NCBI GenBank assembly: GCA_947372225.1
Contig: CANBSV010000138.1
Coordinates: 1 to 5,474 of the forward strand
Origin: Burkholderiales bacterium
GTDB taxonomy: Bacteria > Pseudomonadota > Gammaproteobacteria > Burkholderiales > Burkholderiaceae_C
Length of the DNA: 5,474 nucleotides
Direction: 5' to 3'
Below the pieces are notes generated by a model. That model made no database searches. It had not been told where the DNA came from and saw only the letters and a program-made list of their open reading frames with translations. Shown piece after piece: positions 1 through 5,116 of this stretch; within the stretch, counting starts at the first letter, position 1; every line of letters begins with the position of its first letter. A program made the position numbers and the translations under genes.

Positions 1-651
1 GAGCAGCGCGCGCGCCAGCGCCTCGGCATGTTCGGCCGGCACCGAGATCTCGAAGCCGTCTTCGCCGGTGTAGCCCGAGCGGGTGGCAAAGCATGGCGCC
101 CCGTTCAGCGTGAAGGCCGCGCCGTTCATGAAGCCGAGTCCGGCCACCGCAGGGTTCAGCCGTGCCAGCGCGTTCACCGCCAGCGGGCCTTGCAGCGCCA
201 GCAACGCGAGTTCAGGACGCGGCTGCACGGTGCAGCGCTGGCCGATGCGCGAGGTCAGGTGCGCGGTGTCGGCGTCCTTGTTGGCCGCGTTGACGATCAG
301 CAGCCACTCGGTTTGGTCGCCCACCTGGTGGCGCGTGAGCATCAGGTCGTCAAGGATGCCGCCCTGGTCGTTGGTGAAAAAGCCGTAGCGCTGCTGGCCG
401 GCGGCCATACCGGCCACATCGATGGGAATCAGCGACTCGAGCGCTGCGGCGGTGGCGTCGCCGGTGAGCTTCAACTGGCCCATGTGCGACACATCGAACA
501 GCGCGGCCGACGCACGGCAGTGCAGGTGTTCGGTCATCAGGCCGGCGGGGTATTGCACCGGCATGCTGTAGCCGGCAAACGGGACCATGCGAGCCCCGAG
601 TTCGATGTGCAGGTCGTGCAGCGGGGTCTTGAGCAAATCGGTGGCGGACAT
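1..651 (-). CDS. gcvT: Aminomethyltransferase, glycine cleavage system T protein (partial, C-terminus outside window)
   Basis: This protein transfers the aminomethyl carbon carried on lipoyl-GcvH to tetrahydrofolate, releasing ammonia and giving 5,10-methylene-THF; it is cytoplasmic. The frame reads from ATG at 651-649 to the window edge with no stop, giving 217 residues of a family usually about 360-375 long, so the C-terminal third or more is missing. Visible family landmarks are the N-terminal TPLHDLHIELGARMVPFAGYSMP block (residues 9-31), FDVSHMGQ (52-59), TNDQGGILDDLM (93-104), whose Asp101 matches the catalytic Asp of characterised GcvT, IVNAANK (119-125), LALQGP (151-156) and the folate-site SGYTGEDGFEI stretch (192-202). 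The start is supported by a GGAG at 666-663, 11 nt upstream. It lies downstream of a tandem glycine riboswitch, as is common for gcv genes. The identification is firm. A plus-strand open frame over this stretch (28-819) is a shadow. Confidence 0.97.
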   Translation of the reverse strand, partial: MSATDLLKTPLHDLHIELGARMVPFAGYSMPVQYPAGLMTEHLHCRASAALFDVSHMGQLKLTGDATAAALESLIPIDVAGMAAGQQRYGFFTNDQGGILDDLMLTRHQVGDQTEWLLIVNAANKDADTAHLTSRIGQRCTVQPRPELALLALQGPLAVNALARLNPAVAGLGFMNGAAFTLNGAPCFATRSGYTGEDGFEISVPAEHAEALARALL

Positions 652-684
652 CGGGAAAAAGTCTCCGGGGCAATGACACAAGCA

Positions 685-709
685 GCCGCCCACCCGATGG
701 ATGTGCGGC
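685..709 (-). promoter_or_regulatory. Hairpin in the expression platform between riboswitch and gcvT
   Basis: In the minus-strand RNA, GCCGC (709-705) pairs with GCGGC (689-685). After one A/G mismatch, CAUCC (703-699) pairs with GGGUG (695-691, one G-U pair), leaving an AUC loop. The result is ten base pairs in 25 nt. It is not followed directly by a U-run; the nearest, five U at 660-656, lies 24 nt further on, after the Shine-Dalgarno. It therefore does not look like a simple intrinsic terminator. It may organise the leader so that glycine binding controls access to the ribosome binding site. The pairing is seen directly; the role is inferred. Confidence 0.5.
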
Positions 710-718
710 CCGTGATGC

Positions 719-821
719 CCTCCCTGTCCGCTTTACCTGAGAGATTGACGACGGCCGTCTCGCGGCGTGTCGCTTGCCCCTTCGGTGGACCCACTCGGTG
801 GTGGGCCTCTCTTCAGTGAGG
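719..821 (-). promoter_or_regulatory. Glycine riboswitch aptamer 2
   Basis: P1 pairs CCUCACUG (821-814) with CAGGGAGG (726-719), and an inner GAGAG (811-807) faces CUCUC (743-739). P2 uses GGCCCAC (807-801) against GUGGGUC (795-789), with one G-U. The conserved CACCGAAGGGGCAAG follows, then a P3 arm closed roughly by GCGAC against GUCGUC. The 3' core reads AGGUAAAGCGGAC, one nucleotide longer than the AGGUAAAAGGAC form familiar from the Vibrio riboswitch. Its P1 3' strand is the part nearest gcvT and the likely link to the expression platform. Confidence 0.88.
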
Positions 822-847
822 AACGCCGTCCTTTCGGGCAGCGTCTT

Positions 848-943
848 GCCAGTCCTTTTGCCTGAGCGTTGGAGCCTGCTGGTCACAGCAGGCCTTGCGC
901 CTTCGGCGGCCCTTTTGCTGTCGCAATCGGGCTCTCTCCTGGC
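848..943 (-). promoter_or_regulatory. Glycine riboswitch aptamer 1
   Basis: The helices can be drawn by eye. P1 is 943-939 with 852-848, continued by GAG 938-936 with CUC 866-864. P2 is GCCC 932-929 with GGGC 912-909, topped by UUGC 926-923 with GCAA 918-915 and a GACA loop. P3 is a perfect 8-bp stem, 893-886 with 881-874, closed by a UGAC loop. The conserved GCCGAAGG and AGGCAAAAGGAC elements are intact, so this aptamer looks functional. Confidence 0.9.
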
Positions 944-969
944 CGGGGGAGTTTATCTTGGGCGAGCGA

Positions 970-2667
970 TTACATCCCCGCGTAGTTCGGCCCGCCACCG
1001 CCTTCGGGGCTGACCCACACGATGTTTTGCGTGGGGTCCTTGATGTCGCAGGTCTTGCAGTGCACGCAGTTCTGAGCGTTGATCTGCAGGCGGTCGCGCT
1101 CCTGGCCGCTGGCGTCGGTGTCCTTCACGAACTCGTACACGCCGGCCGGGCAGTAGCGTGATTCGGGCCCGCCGTAGCGCGCGAGGTTGACGGCCACCGG
1201 CACGCCGGTGTCCTTGAGCGTCAGGTGCGCCGGTTGGTTTTCTTCGTGGTTGGTGTTGCTGATGAACACGCTGCTCAAGCGATCGAAGGTGAGCGTGCCA
1301 TCGGGCTTGGGGTAGTCGATGGGCGCGCATTCGGCCGCGGGTTTGAGGGCGAGGTGATCCGCCTGCTGGCGGTGCAGCGTCCACGGTGGCGATTTGATCC
1401 CGAGCTTGGGCAGCAGCCACTGCTCGATGCCGGTCATCACGCTGGCGACCCACAGGCCCTTCTTGAACCATTGCTTGAAGTTGCGCGAGCGGTGCAGCTC
1501 GTCACGCAGCCAGCTGTGTTCGAACGCTTCGGGATAGGCGCTGAGTTCGTCGTGCGAGCGGCCGTTGGCGATCGCATCGACGATCGCGTCCGCTGCGAGC
1601 ATGCCGCTCTTGATTGCCGCATGGCTGCCCTTGATGCGGCTGACGTTCAGGTACCCGGCTTCGCAGCCGACCAGCGCGCCGCCGGCAAAAACCGTCTTGG
1701 GCAGGCTCAACAGCCCTCCGGCGGTGATGGCGCGCGCGCCGTAGCCCACGCGCTTGCCGCCTTCGAGTACCGAGCGGATGGCCGGATGGGTCTTCCAGCG
1801 CTGCATTTCCTCGAACGGGCTCAGCCACGGGTTGCTGTAGTCGAGCCCGGTGATGAAGCCCAGCGTGACCTGGTTGTCGGGCAGGTGGTAAAGAAAAGCA
1901 CCACCGTAGGTCTGGCTGTCGAGCGGCCAGCCGGCGGTGTGCACCACGCGTCCAGGCTGGTGCTTGGCCGGGTCGATCTCCCACAGTTCCTTGACGCCTA
2001 GGCCGTAGCTTTGCGGGTCGCGCCCGGCATCGAGCTTGAAGCGAGCAATCAACTGGCGCCCCAGATGCCCGCGTGAGCCTTCGGCGAACACCGTGTACTT
2101 GCCCAGCAACTCCATGCCCAGCTGGAAATGGCCGGTGGGCTGGCCGTCCTTGCCGACCCCCAGGTTGCCTGTCGCCACGCCCTTGACGGCGCCGTCGTCG
2201 TTGTAGAGCACCTCGGCGGCGGCAAAGCCGGGAAAGATCTCCACGCCCAGCGCTTCGGCCTGCTGCGCAAGCCAGCGCGTCACGCTGCCCAGGCTGATGA
2301 CGTAGTTGCCTTCGTTGTGAAAGCACTCTGGCAGCAGCGCGGGCGGGGTTTTCGTCGCCCCGACGCGGGTGAGAAACAGGAAGCTGTCGTCGGTGACGGG
2401 CTGAACGAGCGGCGCGCCCAGCTCTTTCCAGTTGGGCAGCAACTCGGTGAGCGCGCCCGGATCCATGATCGCGCCGCTCAGGATGTGGGCGCCGGGTTCG
2501 GATCCCTTTTCGAGCACGACCACCGAGATTTCGGTGCCGCGCACCGCGGCCAGTTGCTTGATGCGGATGGCCGTGGCCAGCCCGGCCGGGCCAGCACCCA
2601 CCACCACCACGTCGTAGTCCATCGACTCGCGTGGACCGTGTTCTTCGAGCAGGGAATTCGGGGTCAT
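970..2667 (-). CDS. Electron transfer flavoprotein-ubiquinone oxidoreductase (ETF-QO)
   Basis: This membrane-associated FAD/4Fe-4S enzyme takes electrons from reduced electron transfer flavoprotein and gives them to ubiquinone, linking acyl-CoA and related dehydrogenases to respiration. The 565-residue frame fits the family length. An N-terminal FAD Rossmann motif DVVVVGAGPAGLATA (residues 19-33) is followed by the typical EKGSEPGAHILSGAIMDP region. The C-terminus has the iron-sulfur ligands Cys506 (RYCPAGVYEF), Cys534, Cys537 and Cys540 (NCVHCKTCDIKDPTQNI) and the usual GGGGPNY ending. The first ATG is preferred because a weak GAGAG lies 8 nt upstream (2680-2676) and the extra residues (EEHGPRESMDYD) resemble related proteins; an internal ATG at residue 16 is the alternative. 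It is divergent from the SDR gene, and its stop lies only 26 nt before the gcvT riboswitch, with no terminator between. Common names are etfD or ETFDH; no symbol is assigned here. Confidence 0.96.
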   Translation of the reverse strand: MTPNSLLEEHGPRESMDYDVVVVGAGPAGLATAIRIKQLAAVRGTEISVVVLEKGSEPGAHILSGAIMDPGALTELLPNWKELGAPLVQPVTDDSFLFLTRVGATKTPPALLPECFHNEGNYVISLGSVTRWLAQQAEALGVEIFPGFAAAEVLYNDDGAVKGVATGNLGVGKDGQPTGHFQLGMELLGKYTVFAEGSRGHLGRQLIARFKLDAGRDPQSYGLGVKELWEIDPAKHQPGRVVHTAGWPLDSQTYGGAFLYHLPDNQVTLGFITGLDYSNPWLSPFEEMQRWKTHPAIRSVLEGGKRVGYGARAITAGGLLSLPKTVFAGGALVGCEAGYLNVSRIKGSHAAIKSGMLAADAIVDAIANGRSHDELSAYPEAFEHSWLRDELHRSRNFKQWFKKGLWVASVMTGIEQWLLPKLGIKSPPWTLHRQQADHLALKPAAECAPIDYPKPDGTLTFDRLSSVFISNTNHEENQPAHLTLKDTGVPVAVNLARYGGPESRYCPAGVYEFVKDTDASGQERDRLQINAQNCVHCKTCDIKDPTQNIVWVSPEGGGGPNYAGM

Positions 2668-2742
2668 CTGCAGGGCTCTCGAGGGGTACGAACGTGATTG
2701 AGTCTAGCGGTGAGCAAGGGCCGTACCCGGGCGCAGACCGCG

Positions 2743-2751
2743 TGCTATCTT
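2743..2751 (+). promoter_or_regulatory. Possible extended -10 element for the SDR gene
   Basis: The 114-bp divergent region (2668-2781) must hold promoters for both ETF-QO and the SDR. On the plus strand TGCTATCTT at 2743-2751 looks like an extended -10 (TGn followed by TATCTT, 4 of 6 consensus). It would place the transcript start near 2758, about 24 nt before the SDR ATG. No good -35 is visible at 16-18 bp spacing. I could not pick a convincing minus-strand promoter for ETF-QO. Confidence 0.3.
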
Positions 2752-2781
2752 CATCGAATCATTGAACACTGGAGCCGCACC

Positions 2782-3564
2782 ATGAGCTATCAAATCGACC
2801 TGTCCGGCCGCGTCGCGCTGGTGACCGGCGCGTCCAGTGGCCTGGGCACCCAGTTCGCCAAGACCCTGGCTTCGGCCGGTGCCGCCGTGGTGCTCGCCGG
2901 GCGCAACATGGAACGCTTGAAGACACTGCGCGCCGAGATCGAGGGCGACGACGGCGATGCCCATGTGGTGTCGCTCGACGTGACCGACATCGACAGCATC
3001 AAGGCCGCAGTCGCCCACGCCGAGACCGAGATGGGCACGATCGACATCCTCGTCAACAACTCGGGCGTGAGCACCCAGCAAAAGCTCACCGACGTGACCG
3101 AGGACGACTTCGACTTCATCTTCGACATCAACACGCGCGGCGCCTTCTTCGTGGCGCAGGAAGTCGGCAAGCGCATGCTTGGTCGCGCCAAGGGCTCGGC
3201 GCCGGGCACCTTCACGGGCGGACGCATCGTGAACATCGCGTCGATGGCCGGGCTGAAGGCACTCAGCCAGATCGGCATCTACAGCATGAGCAAGGCCGCC
3301 GTGATCCACATGACCCGCGCCATGGCGCTCGAGTGGGGCAAGCACGGCATCAATGTGAATGCCATCTGCCCGGGCTACATCGAGACCGAGATGAACCACC
3401 GCCAATGGCTCACCGACGCCGGCAAGCGCCTGATCGACACGCTGCCGCGCAAACGCATCGGTCAGCCGCAAGACCTCGACGCGGTGCTCATGATGCTGTG
3501 CGCCAACGAGAGCCACTTCATCAATGGCGCGGTGATACAGGCCGACGATGGACATGCGCTGTGA
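2782..3564 (+). CDS. SDR family NAD(P)-dependent oxidoreductase, substrate unknown
   Basis: This is a classical short-chain dehydrogenase/reductase of 260 residues, FabG-like, probably cytoplasmic and oligomeric. The nucleotide-binding TGASSGLG is at residues 15-22. Arg41 after strand beta2 (AGRN) suggests NADP(H) but does not prove it. NNSG at 92-95 stands where NNAG is usual. The catalytic set is Asn117, Ser154, Tyr167 and Lys171 (YSMSK), followed by the CPGYIETEM loop. Compared with FabG there are about ten extra residues between the catalytic Asn and Ser, around GRAKGSAPGTFTGG (134-147). The ATG at 2782 is chosen because GGAG (2771-2774) lies 7 nt upstream and the protein then begins just before the first beta strand; an upstream TTG at 2698 would add 28 unlikely residues. 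Neighbours (ETF-QO, ketoacid CoA-transferase) suggest acyl-CoA or ketone catabolism, possibly as a 3-hydroxyacyl dehydrogenase or reductase, but the substrate is unproven. Confidence 0.93.
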   Translation: MSYQIDLSGRVALVTGASSGLGTQFAKTLASAGAAVVLAGRNMERLKTLRAEIEGDDGDAHVVSLDVTDIDSIKAAVAHAETEMGTIDILVNNSGVSTQQKLTDVTEDDFDFIFDINTRGAFFVAQEVGKRMLGRAKGSAPGTFTGGRIVNIASMAGLKALSQIGIYSMSKAAVIHMTRAMALEWGKHGINVNAICPGYIETEMNHRQWLTDAGKRLIDTLPRKRIGQPQDLDAVLMMLCANESHFINGAVIQADDGHAL

Positions 3565-3614
3565 TTGAAGTCGTCGGTCGAGGGCATTGAGGTCCGTTTT
3601 TTGCTTACCGCGGG

Positions 3615-3645
3615 CTGACAAATCGCGCTTGGTCGAAGGCACAAT
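3615..3645 (+). promoter_or_regulatory. Candidate sigma70-type promoter for scoAB
   Basis: CTGACA at 3615-3620 (5 of 6 to the -35 consensus) and CACAAT at 3640-3645 (4 of 6 to the -10) are separated by 19 bp, slightly longer than ideal. A transcript would start near 3652 and have a leader of about 57 nt before the scoA ATG. The 144-bp gap after the SDR and the separate ribosome binding site fit independent transcription of scoAB. A T-run at 3597-3602 lacks a convincing hairpin, so readthrough from the SDR gene is also possible. Confidence 0.4.
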
Positions 3646-3658
3646 GCGGGGTTTTCCG

Positions 3659-3677
3659 ATGCCGGGTTGTCCGGCGT
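3659..3677 (+). other. Small hairpin in the scoA leader
   Basis: AUGCCGG (3659-3665) can pair with CCGGCGU (3671-3677), giving seven pairs including one G-U, with a GUUGU loop. If transcription starts near 3652, this sits almost at the 5' end of the scoA mRNA, where it could stabilise the transcript. It does not cover the Shine-Dalgarno at 3696-3699. The function is speculative. Confidence 0.3.
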
Positions 3678-3708
3678 GGCCGTCCTGAAAGCTCTGGAGA
3701 AGCAAGCA

Positions 3709-4416
3709 ATGAACAAGGTTTATCCGAGTGCCGACGCAGCACTCAAAGACGTCGTCGCTGACGGGCAATTGATCGCGGTGGGTGGTTTTGGTCTGTGCGG
3801 CATCCCCGAGGCCTTGACCGCTGCGCTGCGCGACAGCGGCGTGAAAAACCTGACGGTCATCTCGAACAACGCCGGCGTCGACGGCTTCGGCCTGGGGCAG
3901 TTGCTGGAGTCGCGTCAGATCAAGAAAATGATCTCCAGCTACGTGGGCGAGAACAAGGAATTCGAGCGCCAGTATCTGGCCGGCGAACTCGAACTGGAAT
4001 TCACGCCGCAAGGCACGCTGGCTGAAAAGCTGCGCGCCGGTGGCGCTGGCATCCCGGCGTTTTTCACCAAGACGGGCTACGGCACGCTGGTGGCCGAAGG
4101 CAAGGAAACCCGCGAGTTTGACGGACAGACCTACGTGATGGAGCGTGCGCTGCTGCCGCAAGTCAGCCTGGTCAAGGCGTGGAAGGCCGATGAGAGCGGC
4201 AACCTGCTGTTCCGCCGCACCGCACGCAACTTCAACCCGGCCGTCGCCATGGCCGGCAAGATCACCATTGTCGAGGTCGAAGAGATCGTGCCCACGGGTA
4301 CTTTCGATCCCGACTCGGTGCATCTGCCTGGCATTTATGTGCACCGCCTGGTGCTCAACGCCACGCCGGAAAAGCGCATCGAAAAACGCACGATCACCGA
4401 AAAGTCAGGAGCCTGA
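3709..4416 (+). CDS. scoA: Succinyl-CoA:3-ketoacid (3-oxoacid) CoA-transferase subunit A
   Basis: This is the alpha subunit of a class I CoA-transferase that moves CoA from succinyl-CoA to a 3-oxo acid, typically acetoacetate, in the cytoplasm. At 235 residues it is normal length. The family signature DGQLIAVGGFGLCGIP occupies residues 18-33, followed by TVISNNAGVDGFGLGQLL, MISSYVGENKEFERQYL, ELEFTPQGTLAEKLRAGGAGIPAF and LVKAWKADESGNLLFRRTARNFNP. These blocks closely resemble the N-terminal half of mammalian SCOT, which favours succinyl-CoA:acetoacetate transferase over PcaI (3-oxoadipate) or AtoD, though those share the fold. The ATG is chosen because GGAG (3696-3699) is 9 nt upstream; an upstream TTG at 3667 would add 14 atypical residues. 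It is followed after 5 nt by scoB, and the two must assemble together. Confidence 0.95.
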   Translation: MNKVYPSADAALKDVVADGQLIAVGGFGLCGIPEALTAALRDSGVKNLTVISNNAGVDGFGLGQLLESRQIKKMISSYVGENKEFERQYLAGELELEFTPQGTLAEKLRAGGAGIPAFFTKTGYGTLVAEGKETREFDGQTYVMERALLPQVSLVKAWKADESGNLLFRRTARNFNPAVAMAGKITIVEVEEIVPTGTFDPDSVHLPGIYVHRLVLNATPEKRIEKRTITEKSGA

Positions 4417-4421
4417 AGACC

Positions 4422-5060
4422 ATGAGCTGGACACACGATCAAATGGCAGCGCGCGCTGCGCAAGAGTTGCAAGACGGCTTCTACGTGAACCTGGGCATTG
4501 GCCTGCCCACGCTGGTGGCCAACCATGTGCGCAGCGACATCGAGGTGTGGCTGCAAAGCGAGAACGGCATGTTGGGCATCGGCCCGTTCCCCACGGAAGA
4601 CCAAGTCGACGCCGACCTGATCAATGCGGGCAAGCAAACCGTGACCACCATCCCCGGCTCGTCGATCTTCGGTTCGCACGAGAGCTTCGCAATGATCCGC
4701 GGCGGCAAGATCAACCTGAGCATCCTCGGCGCCATGCAAGTCAGCGAGAAGGGCGATCTGGCCAACTGGATGATCCCCGGCAAGATGGTCAAGGGCATGG
4801 GCGGCGCGATGGACCTGGTGGCCGGTGTGGCCCGCGTCATCGTGCTGATGGAGCACGTTGCCAAGAAGAAGGACGGCACCATCGACCTGAAGATCATTCC
4901 GAACTGCACCTTGCCGCTGACTGGCGTGGGCGTGGTCAACCGCATCATCACCGACCTCGCGGTGATGGACGTCACCCCGCAAGGTCTGAAGGTGGTCGAG
5001 CTCGCCGACGGCGTGACCCGCGAAGAGTTGCAGTCGAAGACGGGCGTGCCGCTGCAGTGA
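4422..5060 (+). CDS. scoB: Succinyl-CoA:3-ketoacid (3-oxoacid) CoA-transferase subunit B
   Basis: The beta subunit carries the catalytic glutamate that forms the glutamyl-CoA thioester intermediate. At 212 residues it is of standard length. VNLGIGLPTLVA (22-33) precedes LQSENGMLG, where Glu47 in SENG is the expected nucleophile. GSHESFAMIRGG, LGAMQVSEKGDLANWMIPGKMVKGMGGAMDLV and CTLPLTGVGVVNRIITDLAVMDV follow, matching the C-terminal half of SCOT. AGGAG (4407-4411), inside the end of scoA, lies 10 nt before the ATG, so the two subunits are co-expressed and probably translationally linked. The stop at 5058-5060 is followed by a terminator, making scoB the last gene of the operon. The acetoacetate assignment is by overall resemblance; 3-oxoadipate is the main alternative. 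Confidence 0.95.
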   Translation: MSWTHDQMAARAAQELQDGFYVNLGIGLPTLVANHVRSDIEVWLQSENGMLGIGPFPTEDQVDADLINAGKQTVTTIPGSSIFGSHESFAMIRGGKINLSILGAMQVSEKGDLANWMIPGKMVKGMGGAMDLVAGVARVIVLMEHVAKKKDGTIDLKIIPNCTLPLTGVGVVNRIITDLAVMDVTPQGLKVVELADGVTREELQSKTGVPLQ

Positions 5061-5084
5061 TCCGAGAGGCCTGGCCTCGAAGTC

Positions 5085-5113
5085 AAAAGGCGCGTCGATG
5101 ACGCGCCTTTTTT
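5085..5113 (+). terminator. Intrinsic terminator after scoAB, probably bidirectional
   Basis: A perfect stem GGCGCGTC (5089-5096) with GACGCGCC (5100-5107) has a three-base GAT loop. AAAA before it and TTTTTT (5108-5113) after it extend the stem to 12 pairs and supply the U-tract. On the minus strand the AAAA becomes a U4 tract, so it can also serve pyrD, whose stop lies 3 nt beyond at 5117-5119. A small palindrome GAGGCC-T-GGCCTC (5066-5078) lies between the scoB stop and this stem. Confidence 0.93.
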
Positions 5114-5116
5114 GTT

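Larger units (their letters stand above)
719..943 (-). promoter_or_regulatory. Tandem glycine riboswitch (two aptamers) controlling gcvT
   Basis: The minus-strand leader of gcvT contains two consecutive glycine aptamers, each with the family's hallmark core: CCGCCGAAGGCGCAA (about 909-895) plus CUCAGGCAAAAGGAC (866-852) in the first, and CACCGAAGGGGCAAG (about 787-773) plus CUCUCAGGUAAAGCGGAC (743-726) in the second. P1 helices close both units: GCCAG 943-939 with CUGGC 852-848, and CCUCACUG 821-814 with CAGGGAGG 726-719, the latter with one mismatch. In this family glycine binding usually turns on glycine-cleavage genes, so high glycine should raise GcvT. The 3' end lies 67 nt before the gcvT start. 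The 5' end lies 26 nt after the stop of the upstream ETF-QO gene. The linker between the aptamers holds an extra hairpin (844-823). Recognition is by motif and hand folding; a covariance-model search was not possible. Confidence 0.95.

Noticed and set aside
28..819. A 263-codon plus-strand open frame at the left edge.
   Set aside because: It overlaps gcvT and half of the glycine riboswitch on the opposite strand and has low-complexity Arg/Val/Gly/Gln composition typical of a shadow frame.
350..886. A 178-codon minus-strand frame covering the riboswitch and the start of gcvT.
   Set aside because: It is out of frame with gcvT and translates structured riboswitch RNA into Arg-rich sequence; no family resemblance.
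2684..2728. Inverted repeat GGGTACG / CGTACCC with 31-nt spacing in the ETF-QO/SDR divergent region.
   Set aside because: Seven-base arms at free spacing in a region this size are expected by chance fairly often, and the arms do not extend. It would need conservation in relatives to be called an operator.
3591..3602. T-run after the SDR gene as a possible terminator.
   Set aside because: No stable GC-rich hairpin precedes it; only a three-base CGG/CCG pairing can be drawn.
2704..4344. A 546-codon open frame on the minus strand running antisense through the SDR and most of scoA.
   Set aside because: Its protein is His/Arg/Ala/Leu-rich with no recognisable motif. It covers two genes with intact family signatures on the other strand, and long antisense frames are expected in GC-rich coding DNA.
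5066..5078. Short palindrome GAGGCC-T-GGCCTC after scoB as a separate regulatory site.
   Set aside because: It could form only a four-pair hairpin and lies between the stop and the strong terminator, where it is more simply incidental.
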